Shown here: positions 9,154 to 22,510 of the stretch, piece after piece
How the letters are laid out: each line of letters begins with the position of its first letter
How positions within the stretch are numbered: the first letter of the stretch is position 1
NCBI RefSeq assembly: GCF_000550805.1
Contig: NZ_CP004353.1
Coordinates: 1,550,001-1,614,000 of the forward strand
DNA: 64,000 bases
From: Corynebacterium vitaeruminis DSM 20294
GTDB taxonomy: Bacteria; Actinomycetota; Actinomycetes; Mycobacteriales; Mycobacteriaceae
Reading direction: 5' to 3'
Notes under the pieces: model-generated
What the model was told of the DNA's origin: nothing
Databases searched by the model: none
The model's input: the letters and a program-made list of their open reading frames with translations, nothing else
Translations under genes and position numbers: made by a program

Positions 9154-11117
9154 ATCTCATCCTCGGCCCCCGGCTCGAAGTCGGAGAGCTCCTTGTTGTG
9201 GATTCCCACCCGGGCCGCGTTCGCGATGGCGAGCACGTCGATGAGCTCCTGCGCGATGGCACCCATGAGCGGGGTAAACAGCCCGAACACCGCGAGGATC
9301 ATGCCCGCGATCGATAGCCCCATGCCGCCGATGACGCTCTGGAGCGCGATCCGCCGCATGCGCGTGCCGATGTGCAGCAGGTCGTCGAGGCGCTCCAGCG
9401 AGGAATCCAGCACCACCGCGTCGGCGGCCTCGCTGGTGACATCCGAGGTCGCCCCGAAGGCCACGCCGGCCGAGGCCGCGGTCATCGCGGGCGCGTCGTT
9501 GATGCCGTCGCCGAGGAAGAGCGTCGGCCCCTCCTTGGTCTTGGCGCGCACCATCTCCAGCTTCTCCTCCGGCGCCATGCCGCCATAGACCGTCTTGATG
9601 CCGACCTTGTCCGCGAGGTGGCGCACCTCCGACTCGCGGTCTCCGGACAGGATCATCATCTCCTCCACCCCGTGCTTATGCGGCAGGTGCTCGATGAAGC
9701 TGGAGGCGGACAGCCGCGGCTCGTCGCGGAACTGGAGGGTGGCGGCGTAGGCCTCGTCGATGAGCACGACGGACTCCATGCCCGTCGCCGTGGGCGGCAG
9801 CAGCGGCACCGACCCCGGGTCGACCGCGGCCAAGCCCTTGCGGTTGGTGACCCTCAGGCCGTGGCCAGCCACCGTGCCCACCAACCCCTGGCCGGGGCGC
9901 TCGGAGATCTCCTGCACCTCGGGGATGACAAGCCCCCGTCGTTCGGCCTCGTTGACGATCGCGGTGGCCAGCGGGTGCTTGGAGTACTTTTCGAGGGCCG
10001 CGCACAGCCGCAGAACCTCGTCCGCGCCGAATCGAGCGCCTTGCGGGGTGTCCACCTTGGTCACCGACGGGCGGCCGTAGGTCAGGGTGCCCGTCTTGTC
10101 GAACATGACGATCTTCACTCGGCCGACGTCCTCCAGCATGGCCGGGTTCTTCACGATGATCCCGCGCTTGGCGGCCAGCGAGATCGCGCCGATGATCGCC
10201 ACCGGCACGCCGATGAGCAGCGGGCACGGAGTGGCGATGACGAGCACCGCGAGAAACCTCGACGGCTCCCCCGAGACGACCCAACCCAGGATTCCCAGCG
10301 CCAGCGCGATGAGCGTGTACCAGGCGCCCAGCCGGTCGGCCATCCTCCGCATGGGCGGGCGGTTGTTTTCCGCCTCTCGCAGCACGCCGACGATCTTCGC
10401 GTAGCGGGAGTCCTTCGCCGCGGCCTGGGCGCGGATCACCAGGGCGACCTCACCGTTGATTGCGCCGGAGATGACGGACGAGCCGGTGGACTTGGGCACG
10501 ACGTAGGGCTCGCCGGTGAGGTAGGACTCGTCCATGGAACCGTGGCCCTCGACGACCTCGCCGTCGACCGGGCACAGCTCGTGCGGGAGTACGACGCACA
10601 GGTCGTCAACGCCGATCTCTTCGGCGTGAACGTCGTCGGTCCCCTCCGCCAGCGTGGTCCCCCGCAGGCGGTGGGCCACGGTGGGGCTGCGCTTGGCCAG
10701 CGCGTCGAGGGTCGCGGAGGCCCGCTTGGAGGCGGCCTCCTCCAGCGCCTCGCCGCCGGAGAGCATGAGCACGATGATGGCCGCGACCAGCCACTCGCCC
10801 ATCACGACGGCGGCGATGATCGAGATGGCGGCGAGCAAGTCGGCGCCGCCCTTCGCCTTGATCGCGCCCTTGATCACGTCGATGGTCAGCGGTACACCGC
10901 CGATGACCACCATGGCCACCAGCGGCCAGTTCGCGGCCCAGCCCTCGAGACCAAAGGCGTAGCGCAGGAGGAGGTACAGGGCGATCGCGATCAACGTCGC
11001 GGTGGCGATGGCTCCCTCCTGCGAGGTGAGGAACTCTCTGAGACCGCGGCTGGGCGGGGAGCCTGCGGCGGCATTGCTGACGTGAGGGTCTTGAGTAACG
11101 CTGCTCATAACTTCCAT
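9147..11117 (-). CDS. P1B-type heavy-metal-transporting ATPase
   Basis: A 656-residue P-type ATPase that pumps metal ions across the cytoplasmic membrane. Signature motifs in order: YLTGEP (actuator), the transmembrane metal-site motif TPCPLLIGVPVAI, the phosphorylation site DKTGTLTYG, the P1B-specific HP dipeptide in SKHPLATAIV, and GDGINDAPAM. There is no N-terminal heavy-metal-associated domain; the N-terminus is short and polar. The TPC motif differs from the CPC of copper and zinc pumps and resembles P1B-5 proteins, so the metal is uncertain. The start is ambiguous between 11117 and an ATG three codons later. It sits between the HAD gene and metH, where I recall nothing comparable in C. 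glutamicum. Confidence 0.9.
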   Translation of the reverse strand: MEVMSSVTQDPHVSNAAAGSPPSRGLREFLTSQEGAIATATLIAIALYLLLRYAFGLEGWAANWPLVAMVVIGGVPLTIDVIKGAIKAKGGADLLAAISIIAAVVMGEWLVAAIIVLMLSGGEALEEAASKRASATLDALAKRSPTVAHRLRGTTLAEGTDDVHAEEIGVDDLCVVLPHELCPVDGEVVEGHGSMDESYLTGEPYVVPKSTGSSVISGAINGEVALVIRAQAAAKDSRYAKIVGVLREAENNRPPMRRMADRLGAWYTLIALALGILGWVVSGEPSRFLAVLVIATPCPLLIGVPVAIIGAISLAAKRGIIVKNPAMLEDVGRVKIVMFDKTGTLTYGRPSVTKVDTPQGARFGADEVLRLCAALEKYSKHPLATAIVNEAERRGLVIPEVQEISERPGQGLVGTVAGHGLRVTNRKGLAAVDPGSVPLLPPTATGMESVVLIDEAYAATLQFRDEPRLSASSFIEHLPHKHGVEEMMILSGDRESEVRHLADKVGIKTVYGGMAPEEKLEMVRAKTKEGPTLFLGDGINDAPAMTAASAGVAFGATSDVTSEAADAVVLDSSLERLDDLLHIGTRMRRIALQSVIGGMGLSIAGMILAVFGLFTPLMGAIAQELIDVLAIANAARVGIHNKELSDFEPGAEDEMP

Positions 11118-11174
11118 TGTCGTCTAAGCGTGGCCGGTTATCACCCATGCTTAGGCTAGCCATTTACGCAGCTA

Positions 11175-11204
11175 GGGGAGCCTATCGTAACCGATAAGCT
11201 CCCC
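11175..11204 (-). terminator. Terminator after metH
   Basis: Hairpin GGGGAG-cc-TATCG-taac-CGATA-ag-CTCCCC. It lies immediately past the metH stop (minus strand) and could also act on the opposite strand. Confidence 0.7.
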
Positions 11205-11222
11205 TAACCTAGGCACGCGCAC

Positions 11223-14822
<3,600 letters not shown>

Positions 14823-14895
14823 CGAGTAGACAGCTTAGTGCGTCCCTAGGCATTCAGAGAACTTCCGCACCCGCCATGAATAAAATTCAGCCCCG

Positions 14896-15318
14896 CTAGG
14901 AATCCTCTTCTCCAGCCTCGTGCCATTGCGGCAGCTTGTCGACGTCTACAGCACCGAACCCCACCTCGGCGAGAGCTTCCTTCAGGATGTCCAGGAGATC
15001 TGCCATCTCCTCGTCCTCCACGACGGGAATGGCGCCAGCCTGCTCGTTGAGGCCGTCGATCTCCCGGTAGAACTCGAGGACTAGCGCCCCGGACGCGTCC
15101 GCCGGATCGGCGGGGCCAGCCCCGGCGGCGCGCTCGAGCTCGCCGAGGAGCCTTTCGAACGCCGCGCGCACCTGCGGGAGCAGGCTCGCGTCCATCGTGG
15201 GGTCCCACGAGTCATCTTCGCCGTGGACGTAGCTTCCGGAGGCGAACTCGGTGAGGAACTGAAAGGTCTCGTCGATGCGCGGACGCAGCCTGTCGGCCAG
15301 GGTCTCAGTCACGGTCAT
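14896..15318 (-). CDS. Conserved hypothetical acidic protein
   Basis: About 140 residues, strongly acidic, predicted soluble with no signal peptide or membrane segment. It begins MTVTETLADRLRPRIDETFQ and ends with EAGEEDS. I do not recognise a domain. It lies between metH and mshC on the same strand, 20 bp from the mshC stop, so it may be translationally linked to mshC. An in-frame ATG three codons earlier (15327) is an alternative start. A stretch encoding VDVDKLP happens to resemble the dispersed repeat of this genome. Confidence 0.6.
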   Translation of the reverse strand: MTVTETLADRLRPRIDETFQFLTEFASGSYVHGEDDSWDPTMDASLLPQVRAAFERLLGELERAAGAGPADPADASGALVLEFYREIDGLNEQAGAIPVVEDEEMADLLDILKEALAEVGFGAVDVDKLPQWHEAGEEDS

Positions 15319-15337
15319 ACACCCCATTGTCCCCGAA

Positions 15338-16591
15338 CTAGGCGATTTTTACACCGAGAAGCGCGTCCACGGCGGTGGCCACGACCGCGCCCGCCTCGCT
15401 GAGCGCCGCGCCCGCCACGTACTCGCTGGCGCCTTCGGCCCAGGCGTCGATGAGCGCCAACGCCCTGGGCGTGTCGAGGTCGTTGGCCAGGCAGGAGCGG
15501 ACCTGCTGCACGAGCAGCTCGGCCTCATCCACGGGGCTGTCCGCGCGTGCGGCCGCGCCCCAGGCGGCGAGCCGGGCCTCGGCGGCGCCGAGCACTTCGT
15601 CGGACCAGTCGCGGGACTTGCGGTAGTGCCCGGCGTAGACGCCCAGTCGGATCGCCGAGGGGTCGTGGCCCTGCTCGGTGAGCTTGGAGACGAACACGAG
15701 GTTGCCCAGCGACTTGCTCATCTTCACGCCGTCGAGCGAGATCATGCCGGTGTGCACGTAGTGCCCGGCCATGCGCTCGCTGCCGTAGGTGGCCTCTGCG
15801 TGGGCGGCGGAGAACTCGTGGTGCGGGAAGATGAGGTCGCTGCCGCCGCCCTGGATGGCGAAGTGGGAGCCCAGGCGGTTGGTGGCGATCGCCGAGCACT
15901 CCACGTGCCACCCGGGGCGTCCCGCGCCGAAGGGGGCGTCCCACCTGGGTTCGCCGGGCCGCGCAGCGCGCCAGATGAGCGCGTCCAGCGGGTCCTTCTT
16001 GCCCGCGCGATCCGGGTCCCCGCCGCGCTCGGCGAAGAACTCCTCCATGAGCGCGCGGGAGTAATTCGACTCGTAACCGAACTGCGAGGTGGCCGTGATG
16101 GAGGCGTAGATGTCCGGGTACTCCGGGTCGTCGACGACGTAGGCCGCACCCTTGTCCAGCAGCGAGCTCACCATCTCGATGACCTCGTCCACGGACTCCA
16201 TCGCGCCGACGTAGTCGCGCGGGGGCAGGACCCCGAGCGCCTCCATGTCGGAGCGGAAGAGGTTGATCTGGCTGGTGCCCAGCTGGCGCCAGTCCACGCC
16301 GTCGCGCTCGGCGCGCTCGAACAGCGGGTCGTCGACGTCGGTGATGTTCTGCACGTAGTGCACCTTGAGACCATTGTCGATCAGCTGGCGCTGGATGAGG
16401 TCGAAGGTGAGGTAGGTGGCCGCGTGGCCCAGGTGGGTGGAGTCGTAGGGCGTGATGCCGCAGACGTAGACCCCGACCTCCTCGCCGGAGACCTCCACGG
16501 GCTTGATGACCTGATCCGCGGTGTCGTACAGGTTGAGCGCGACCGGGGTGCCGGCGACGGCGGGAATGGTTGGGACGGGCCAAGATTGCAT
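15338..16591 (-). CDS. mshC: L-cysteine:1D-myo-inositol 2-amino-2-deoxy-alpha-D-glucopyranoside ligase
   Basis: Catalyses the ATP-dependent addition of cysteine to GlcN-inositol in mycothiol synthesis. The 417-residue protein is a class I cysteinyl-tRNA-synthetase paralogue: the zinc/HIGH region appears as [18 protein letters not shown] (about residues 40-57) and the KMSKS-like loop as KMSKSLGN. It lacks the C-terminal anticodon-binding domain of CysS. The start ATG at 16589-16591 gives the conserved [16 protein letters not shown] lies 7 nt upstream, fitting a leaderless transcript. uppP lies just upstream on the same strand, as in mycobacteria and corynebacteria. Confidence 0.95.
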   Translation of the reverse strand: MQSWPVPTIPAVAGTPVALNLYDTADQVIKPVEVSGEEVGVYVCGITPYDSTHLGHAATYLTFDLIQRQLIDNGLKVHYVQNITDVDDPLFERAERDGVDWRQLGTSQINLFRSDMEALGVLPPRDYVGAMESVDEVIEMVSSLLDKGAAYVVDDPEYPDIYASITATSQFGYESNYSRALMEEFFAERGGDPDRAGKKDPLDALIWRAARPGEPRWDAPFGAGRPGWHVECSAIATNRLGSHFAIQGGGSDLIFPHHEFSAAHAEATYGSERMAGHYVHTGMISLDGVKMSKSLGNLVFVSKLTEQGHDPSAIRLGVYAGHYRKSRDWSDEVLGAAEARLAAWGAAARADSPVDEAELLVQQVRSCLANDLDTPRALALIDAWAEGASEYVAGAALSEAGAVVATAVDALLGVKIA

Positions 16592-16682
16592 AAGCACTAC
16601 TCTAACCCGTGCCCGAATCCGATGACGATTCAGCCGGGATAGCAAAACGGCCTCCGGGTACCTCGTTGAACGAGGGCCGGAA

Positions 16683-16708
16683 GCCGTAGGCGTCGGAAAG
16701 CGAAAAGC
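16683..16708 (-). repeat. Dispersed repeat, copy 5 (GGA variant)
   Basis: GCCGTAGGCGTCGGAAAGCG followed by AAAAGC, ending directly at the uppP stop codon. Same variant as copy 3. Confidence 0.75.
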
Positions 16709-17581
16709 TTAAGCGGCCATGACGCCGAAGCCGAGCAGCGCCATGACGATGAGGCCCACCGGGATGCGGTAGGCCGCGAACCAGCTAAACGAGTGGTGGG
16801 AGACGAACTTCAGCAGCCACGCTATGGACGCGTAGCCGAGCACGAAGGCGATCGCCGTGCCCACGAACAGCTGCGCGCCGCTGGCCGCCTGGCCCGCCTC
16901 GGGGCTAAAGGCATCGGGCAGGGAGAACAGGCCGGAGGCGAGCACCGCGGGGATGGCCAGGAGGAAGCTGAAGCGGGTGGCCACCTCGCGGTCGAGGCCT
17001 AGGAACAGGCCCGCGGAGACCGTGCCGCCGGAGCGGGACACGCCCGGGATGAGCGCGAGGCACTGGGCCAGGCCCATCCAGATGGCGTCGCGCATGGACA
17101 GGTCGTTGAAGTTGCGCTTCTTCGAGCCCCACTTCTCCGCGGCGATGAACACGAAGGAGAAGAGGATGAGCACGCTCGCCGTGATCCACAGGTTGCGCAG
17201 CGCCTCGCGGATGATGTCCTTGGCGAGGAAACCGATGATCGCCACCGGCAGGGTGCCCACGATGACCATCCAGCCCATGCGGTAGTTGAAGCCGCGCTTG
17301 TCCTTATTGAAAAGCCCCGCGAGCCACCCGGTGAAGAAGGTCCAGATGTCGCGCGCGAAGTACACGAGGACCGCCGCCTCGGTGCCCAGCTGCACGACTG
17401 CGGTGAAGGAGGCGCCGGCGTCCTTGCCCCACAGGAGCTCGGAGACGATGCGGAGGTGTCCTGAGGAGCTGATGGGCAGAAACTCGGTGAGCCCCTGCAC
17501 GATGGACAAGATGATGGTCTGCGCCCAGGTGACGTTGTCGGAACTGGTGGCGGCCTGCGCCAGGATGGAGGTATCAATCAC
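16709..17581 (-). CDS. uppP: Undecaprenyl-diphosphatase
   Basis: A 290-residue polytopic membrane phosphatase that recycles undecaprenyl pyrophosphate for cell-wall synthesis. The two family motifs are intact: [14 protein letters not shown] (about residues 31-44), holding the catalytic Glu and Ser cluster, and PGVSRSGGT (about 178-186). Eight or so hydrophobic segments are visible. The start is a GTG at 17579-17581, 7 nt behind a -10-like TAGCGT; the divergent gene begins only 21 bp away and appears to share that -10 element on the other strand. Confidence 0.95.
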   Translation of the reverse strand: MIDTSILAQAATSSDNVTWAQTIILSIVQGLTEFLPISSSGHLRIVSELLWGKDAGASFTAVVQLGTEAAVLVYFARDIWTFFTGWLAGLFNKDKRGFNYRMGWMVIVGTLPVAIIGFLAKDIIREALRNLWITASVLILFSFVFIAAEKWGSKKRNFNDLSMRDAIWMGLAQCLALIPGVSRSGGTVSAGLFLGLDREVATRFSFLLAIPAVLASGLFSLPDAFSPEAGQAASGAQLFVGTAIAFVLGYASIAWLLKFVSHHSFSWFAAYRIPVGLIVMALLGFGVMAA

Positions 17582-17587
17582 GCGGGA

Positions 17588-17594
17588 TACGCTA
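17588..17594. promoter_or_regulatory. Shared bidirectional -10 element between uppP and the aldo/keto reductase
   Basis: The heptamer TACGCTA reads TACGCT rightward and TAGCGT leftward, both fitting TANNNT. It lies 9 nt before the rightward GTG (17603) and 7 nt before the leftward GTG (17581). There is no room for a Shine-Dalgarno leader for either gene. Confidence 0.5.
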
Positions 17595-17602
17595 CTACTA
17601 CA

Positions 17603-18517
17603 GTGGACACCGTGCAGGAAACGACATTAGGTTCAAGCGGACTCCGCATCTCCTCCCTGGGGCTGGGCACGGTCACCTGGGGGCGCGGCACCGACGCCGC
17701 GGAGGCCCTGGGGGTGTTGAAGGCCTTCGCCGACGCGGGCGGCACCCTGCTCGACCTCTCGCCCCAGGCGCTGCCGATGGCCGGCGAGCTCCTGGCCAAG
17801 TTTCCCCGGGGCCAGTTCGTCCTCTCCGTGACTAGTGGCGTGGACTTGCTCGCGCCCTTGGGGCGGCGCGTCGACTGCTCGCGCCGGGCGCTGTACCTCT
17901 CGCTCGACGAGGCGCTGAACCTGCTCGGGGTCGAAGCCATCGACCTGTGGAACGTCGGGCACTGGGACGCGCACACCCCGCCGTCCGAGGTTTCCTCGGC
18001 CATCGAGGCGATGCAGTTCCAGGGCAAGGTGCGCTACGGCTGCCTGCGCGGCTATACCGGCTGGCAGCTGGCGGTGACCTCCTCCCCCGCCATAGCCGCC
18101 GCGACCAGCGCGTACAACCTGCTCGAGCGCGCGCCCGAGACGGAACTCATCCCGGCCGCCGAACACCTCGGCGTGGGGTTCATCGCGGGCGCGCCGCTGG
18201 GCCAGGGCGTGCTGAGCGGAAAGTACCGGGCGGGCGGCTACCCCGTCGGCTCGCGCGGGGCCCAACCCACCGACTACGCCGACATCCACGGGCTCATCAA
18301 CGGCTCGGACGCCGTGGTGGAGGCGCTGCGCACGGCCGCCGTGGGCCTGGGGATCTCGATGGCCACCGCCGCGATGGCCTGGGCGCGAACGCGGCCGGGG
18401 GTTGCCGCGGTCATGGCGACCCCGCGCACCGTGCAGCAGTGCGCGGAGCTCATCGCGAGCCAAGAGGTGGCGTTCCCCCGGGCGATCGCCCACGCGCTCG
18501 ACGACGTGACCTTGTAG
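17603..18517 (+). CDS. Aldo/keto reductase-fold protein with altered catalytic residues
   Basis: A 304-residue (beta/alpha)8 protein of the aldo/keto reductase family: N-terminal [19 protein letters not shown], the strand-4 segment [10 protein letters not shown] and a late cofactor-region helix ([19 protein letters not shown]). The usual tetrad seems eroded: the Asp is present (TLLDLSPQA, Asp51) but the Tyr five residues on is Ala, and the Lys expected after strand 3 (FVLSVTSG) is missing. It may therefore be a redox-inactive or re-tasked member. The GTG start is probably leaderless. It is divergent from uppP, followed by a lipoprotein and pyrD. Confidence 0.8.
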   Translation: MDTVQETTLGSSGLRISSLGLGTVTWGRGTDAAEALGVLKAFADAGGTLLDLSPQALPMAGELLAKFPRGQFVLSVTSGVDLLAPLGRRVDCSRRALYLSLDEALNLLGVEAIDLWNVGHWDAHTPPSEVSSAIEAMQFQGKVRYGCLRGYTGWQLAVTSSPAIAAATSAYNLLERAPETELIPAAEHLGVGFIAGAPLGQGVLSGKYRAGGYPVGSRGAQPTDYADIHGLINGSDAVVEALRTAAVGLGISMATAAMAWARTRPGVAAVMATPRTVQQCAELIASQEVAFPRAIAHALDDVTL

Positions 18518-18647
18518 CCGTGGGTGCTCCGCCGAAGGTGGGATAGTTCCCCCAACTATCGATGGGGCCGCGATTCTCGCGCCGCTGCGCTCGGCCCCGC
18601 TGCGTCAAGGGGGATCCCCGCCGGGCGAGGTGGTAGATTGACTCCTT

Positions 18648-19712
18648 GTGAAACCAGCCCCTGAACTCCGCTCCCGTGGGGCTCGAAAGAGCCGCCGCCG
18701 GGCCGTTATGTCCCTGCTCGCAGCCTGTTCGGTCTCCGCCGCGGCGCTGAGCGCCTGCACCTCCGCCGAGAAGTCCTCGGACATCGACACCGCGACGATG
18801 GGCGACGCCACCGCCGCCGTCTCCCCCGCCTCCGCGAACCCCGCGGGCGAGGTAATCCCCCTCGATTCCGACATCGCGCAGGTTAGCGACATGGAGCGCG
18901 CGGGCGACACGCTGGCACTTCGCTCCGGCAGCAAGCTGCAGGTTGGCACCCTGGAGGAGTTCCGCTCGAAGGCCGCCACGACCCTCGACATCGACGGGCA
19001 GTGCGGCGACATGACCGCCACGGGCAGCACCTTCGTGCTCGCCTGCCCGAACGCGGTCTACCTCATCGACAAGGACGCCCCCAGCATGGACAACAAGGTC
19101 TCCTCCGACCGGAACCTGTCCACGGCCGTGCAGACCACGTCCGGCGAGATTGTCGCCGGCGTGAAGGACGAGGCCACCGTCGTGGTGATCAAGGACGGCA
19201 AGGAGACCAAGGACTTCTCCGTCGAGGATCCCACCGACGAGATGGTCGCCGTCCCCGTCGACGGCAAGCCCGACGCGATCGTGCGCATCAACCGCAAGTA
19301 CACGATCATCCAGGATGTGAAATGGGCCGACGGTAAGCAGGGCGCCATCCTCCGCATGGGCAAGGGCGTGGGCCAGATCTCCCCGGCCGAAAAGGGCATG
19401 GTCTTGGCCTCCGACACGATCGGCAACCAGATCGGGCTCTACTTCGCCGACGACGTGATCCGCCTGCAGAAGACGATGACGGTTCCGGAGAGCCCGTGGG
19501 CCGTGGCCTGGGACCACAAGAACACCCTCGCGTGGATCGCCTCCACGAAGGAGAATCAGATCGTCGGCTACGACCCCTCCCAGGGCAACCTCGACGAGAA
19601 GACCCGCTACCAGTCGGTTGCGGACGTCCACAACATGACCGTCCTCGACGACGGCACCATCGTCGCCGCCTCCGCCACCGGCGCCGGCCTCGAGGTCATC
19701 CCCAGCGTCTAA
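18648..19712 (+). CDS. Conserved lipoprotein, beta-propeller-like, adjacent to pyrD
   Basis: A 354-residue secreted lipoprotein. A long Arg/Lys-rich n-region is followed by a hydrophobic stretch and the lipobox LSAC (Cys at about residue 36). The mature part is rich in short beta-type repeats ([39 protein letters not shown]), suggesting a beta-propeller (inference). Its position next to pyrD matches M. tuberculosis lppL (Rv2138) and a C. glutamicum secreted protein. The start is a GTG at 18648 with TAGATT 8 nt upstream, fitting a leaderless transcript. Function unknown. Confidence 0.8.
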   Translation: MKPAPELRSRGARKSRRRAVMSLLAACSVSAAALSACTSAEKSSDIDTATMGDATAAVSPASANPAGEVIPLDSDIAQVSDMERAGDTLALRSGSKLQVGTLEEFRSKAATTLDIDGQCGDMTATGSTFVLACPNAVYLIDKDAPSMDNKVSSDRNLSTAVQTTSGEIVAGVKDEATVVVIKDGKETKDFSVEDPTDEMVAVPVDGKPDAIVRINRKYTIIQDVKWADGKQGAILRMGKGVGQISPAEKGMVLASDTIGNQIGLYFADDVIRLQKTMTVPESPWAVAWDHKNTLAWIASTKENQIVGYDPSQGNLDEKTRYQSVADVHNMTVLDDGTIVAASATGAGLEVIPSV

Positions 19713-19746
19713 CCCCTCGCTCAACTACCCGAAGGATCCCGAACCC

Positions 19747-20862
19747 ATGAGCACCCTCCCCCAGCACCCGCTGCGCACCAAGGCCTACAACCTCGCCCTC
19801 AAGGGCATGTTCACGCTCACCCCGGAGCGCATCCACGGCATCATCAGCCAGGGCATCGGCCTGCTCCAGGCGGTGTACCCCGCGAACCGCGCCGTGGGCA
19901 AGGTGCTCGCCGTCAACGACCCGATCCTCTCGCAGGAGGTCTTCGGCACCGTCTTCCCGCGCCCACTGGGCTTGGCCGCCGGCTTCGACAAGAACGGCAG
20001 CGCGCCGGACGCATGGTCGGCCATCGGCTTCGGCTACGCGGAGCTGGGTACTGTCACCGCCTCCCCGCAGCCGGGCAACCCCACCCCGCGGCTGTTCCGC
20101 CTGCCCGCGGACAAGGCGATCCTCAACCGCATGGGCTTCAACAACTCCGGCGCCGCTGCGGTCGCCGAGAACCTCCGCCGCCGCAAGAGCACAGACGTCA
20201 TCGGCATCAACATCGGCAAGACCAAGGTGGTTCCGCCGGAGGGCGCCGTCGACGACTACCGCCGCTCCGCCTCACTGCTCGGCGACCTCGCCGACTACCT
20301 CGTGGTCAACGTCTCCTCGCCGAACACCCCGGGCCTGCGCGACCTCCAGGCCGTCGAGTCCCTGCGCCCGATCCTCCAGGCGGTGCAGGAGTCCACGAAG
20401 ACCCCGGTGCTGGTCAAGATCGCCCCGGATCTGAGCAACGAGGACGTCGACGCCGTGGCCGACCTCGCCCTCGAGCTGGGCATCGCGGGCATCGTGGCCA
20501 CGAACACCACCATCTCCCGCGAGGGTCTTGCCACCGATAAGCACACGGTAGAGGCGATGGGCGCCGGCGGCATCTCCGGCAAGCCGCTCACCGCCCGTTC
20601 GCTCGAGGTCCTCCAGCGCCTCTACGACCGCGTAGGCGACAAGCTCGTCCTCGTCGGCGTCGGCGGCATCACCACGCCGCAGGAGGCCTGGGAGCGTATC
20701 GCCGCCGGTGCCACCCTGCTGCAGGGCTACACTAATTTCATCTACGGCGGCCCCGATTGGATCCGCGACATCCACCTGGGCATCGCCGCCCAGCTGCGCG
20801 CCTACGGCTACGGAAACATCTCCGAGGCCGTCGGTTGCGGCAAGCCGTGGACGCTTGGCTAG
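19747..20862 (+). CDS. pyrD: Quinone-dependent dihydroorotate dehydrogenase (class 2)
   Basis: Oxidises dihydroorotate to orotate in pyrimidine synthesis, passing electrons to the quinone pool at the membrane. The 371-residue length and an N-terminal amphipathic extension of about 60 residues fit class 2. FMN and substrate motifs are visible: [10 protein letters not shown] (about 77-86), [24 protein letters not shown] (with the catalytic Ser loop), VKIAPDL and [19 protein letters not shown] precedes the ATG. The preceding lipoprotein gene ends 34 bp upstream, so the two are probably co-transcribed. Confidence 0.97.
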   Translation: MSTLPQHPLRTKAYNLALKGMFTLTPERIHGIISQGIGLLQAVYPANRAVGKVLAVNDPILSQEVFGTVFPRPLGLAAGFDKNGSAPDAWSAIGFGYAELGTVTASPQPGNPTPRLFRLPADKAILNRMGFNNSGAAAVAENLRRRKSTDVIGINIGKTKVVPPEGAVDDYRRSASLLGDLADYLVVNVSSPNTPGLRDLQAVESLRPILQAVQESTKTPVLVKIAPDLSNEDVDAVADLALELGIAGIVATNTTISREGLATDKHTVEAMGAGGISGKPLTARSLEVLQRLYDRVGDKLVLVGVGGITTPQEAWERIAAGATLLQGYTNFIYGGPDWIRDIHLGIAAQLRAYGYGNISEAVGCGKPWTLG

Positions 20863-20880
20863 TTCGCTTGTCGACGGCTA
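20863..20880 (+). repeat. Dispersed repeat, copy 6 (degenerate)
   Basis: TTCGCTTGTCGACGGCTA directly after the pyrD stop codon; it matches the reverse of the consensus except near its end. It lies just ahead of the pyrD terminator. Confidence 0.6.
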
Positions 20881-20892
20881 AAGCGGCCAACC

Positions 20893-20918
20893 ACACCCCT
20901 CTCCGAGGGGTGTTTTTC
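20893..20918 (+). terminator. pyrD terminator
   Basis: Stem ACACCCCT/AGGGGTGT with loop CTCCG, followed by TTTTTCTTT: a canonical rho-independent terminator. Confidence 0.92.
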
Positions 20919-21005
20919 TTTAGCTTTTGTTTAAGTGCACACTGAGAAACGATTCTGAACCCCATTTCTATACAGGGGCTTTTCGCTCTGCTAACGTTTG
21001 CATTG

Positions 21006-22049
21006 ATGTCTCCCCTCAATTCTTCCCCCAAGTCCCGCCGCACCCCCTCGCGGCTGGTTCGTGCGGCCATCGTCGCCGCCACGATCGCAACCTCCGTCAT
21101 CGGTGCGGGTCCCGCCGTCGCGCAGTCCTCGAGCTCCCTGCCGGGCAGCGCCAGCCCCCAGCCGTGGCTGGGCGACGCGCCCTACATCGTCTCGTCGAAC
21201 CAGGTAGACGGCAATTATTGGCGCGTCGACGTCTGGTCTCCCGCCAACCGCGTGGTGATCTCCAACAACGTGTTGCTCCCCGGCCACGGCGGGCCGAGGC
21301 CCTCCCTCTACCTGCTGCCCGGCCTTCAGGGCGGGCAGGCGGGCATGAACTGGATGTCACATTCCGACGTCAAGAACTGGGCCCTGGACAAGAACGTCAA
21401 CGTGGTCATGCCCCTGGGCGGCCCCTACTCGCTCTACACCGACTGGGACTTCAACGACCCCATCCTCGGGGTCAACAAGTGGAACACCTACATGACCTCC
21501 GAGCTCCCTCCGCTTATCGACCAGGCCTTCAACGGCACCGGGCGCGACGCCATCGGTGGCATTTCCTCCACTGGAGCCGCGGCCCTCGACATCGCCGCCC
21601 ACGCGCCGTGGCGCTACGCCGCGGCCGCCTCCTACTCGGGCTGCCCGATCCGCTCCGGCGCCTTCGGCGGCCTCGTGAGCTCCAGCATGATGGTCGCGGG
21701 CGGCGGCTCGGCCTTCAACGCTTGGGGGCTTCCCGGCTCGCCCTCGTGGGCCGACCACGACCCGGGCGCGAACCCGGGGCGCCTCCGCGACGTGAAGGTC
21801 TTCGTCTCCTCGGCTTCTGGCACCCCGGGCGCCATCGACGGCACCAATGACCCCAGCATGTGGCTGGGCCCGCGCGCGGTGGAGCTGGTGGCCACCGAGT
21901 GCACCAACCAGTACACCAACATCGCCCGCGGCGCTGGCGTGGACGTTAACCGCCAGTTCTACCCGGAGGGCGCCCACTCCTTCGGGCTGTTCTTCCAGGA
22001 GATGAAGGACAGCTGGGATCAGACGATCCGCTGGGCCATCGGCGCCTAA
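21006..22049 (+). CDS. Secreted corynomycolyltransferase / antigen-85-type esterase
   Basis: A 347-residue secreted alpha/beta hydrolase of the antigen 85 family, which moves mycolic acids onto trehalose and arabinogalactan in the outer envelope. Residues 1-40 form a signal peptide ending near GAGPAVAQ. The nucleophile elbow is GISSTG (Ser in G-x-S-x-x-G) and the C-terminal His is in EGAHSFGLF; the conserved N-terminal WSPANRVVISNNVLLPG stretch fits the family. I prefer the ATG at 21006; an upstream TTG is in frame. A TAACGT -10-like box lies about 10 nt before it, so the mRNA may be leaderless. Which Cmt paralogue it is cannot be told. Confidence 0.88.
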   Translation: MSPLNSSPKSRRTPSRLVRAAIVAATIATSVIGAGPAVAQSSSSLPGSASPQPWLGDAPYIVSSNQVDGNYWRVDVWSPANRVVISNNVLLPGHGGPRPSLYLLPGLQGGQAGMNWMSHSDVKNWALDKNVNVVMPLGGPYSLYTDWDFNDPILGVNKWNTYMTSELPPLIDQAFNGTGRDAIGGISSTGAAALDIAAHAPWRYAAAASYSGCPIRSGAFGGLVSSSMMVAGGGSAFNAWGLPGSPSWADHDPGANPGRLRDVKVFVSSASGTPGAIDGTNDPSMWLGPRAVELVATECTNQYTNIARGAGVDVNRQFYPEGAHSFGLFFQEMKDSWDQTIRWAIGA

Positions 22050-22062
22050 CCGGAAACGAAGA

Positions 22063-22096
22063 AAGCCCCTCGATGAACCACATCATCGAGGGGCTT
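22063..22096. terminator. Bidirectional terminator between convergent genes
   Basis: Perfect 13-bp stem AAGCCCCTCGATG/CATCGAGGGGCTT with an 8-nt loop, flanked by A-rich and T-rich sequence. It separates the mycolyltransferase from the converging membrane-protein gene. Confidence 0.9.
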
Positions 22097-22117
22097 CACT
22101 TTTAGCCGCGTGTGGAG

Positions 22118-22510
22118 TTACGCCTTCGGCGTCATCGCCCGGCGAATGACCAGTCCGCACAGCAGCGCCAGGACCGCGTAGCCGGGCAGCCAGTACTGCT
22201 CCCAGGTGGCCAGCGTCGGGTTGGGCAGGAACCTGCCCGCCACCACGAGGAGCAACGCCACCGCGAGCGCGCCCACCTGAACGGCGCTCGGGGCCTGGTT
22301 CCGGTTCACGGTCGCGAAGGCTCCGAGGACGGCCGCCGCGACGACGATGAGCAGGAAGCGGGTGTTCACCTCGAAGGGCGTCATCCAGCCCTTGGTGAAG
22401 ATCTCGATGGCGGTGAAGATGAACAGCACCACCGCGATCGCCATGAAGGCCCCGCCCACGCGGATCGCCACGGGGATGTTGACCACCTCGGGCTTGGTCC
22501 GATTAGTCAT
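22118..22510 (-). CDS. Small conserved membrane protein
   Basis: A 130-residue protein with four hydrophobic segments (about residues 15-37, 47-65, 75-92 and 100-120) and a short cytoplasmic tail ending RRAMTPKA. I do not recognise a named family. The ATG at 22508-22510 overlaps the last codons of the PEBP gene (ATGACTAA), indicating translational coupling and one operon. Confidence 0.7.
   Translation of the reverse strand: MTNRTKPEVVNIPVAIRVGGAFMAIAVVLFIFTAIEIFTKGWMTPFEVNTRFLLIVVAAAVLGAFATVNRNQAPSAVQVGALAVALLLVVAGRFLPNPTLATWEQYWLPGYAVLALLCGLVIRRAMTPKA

Noticed and set aside
14823..14895. Cobalamin riboswitch upstream of metH or mutA
   Set aside because: The metH upstream gap is only about 70 bp with a leaderless-type promoter, and I find no conserved B12-box in the mutA upstream region.
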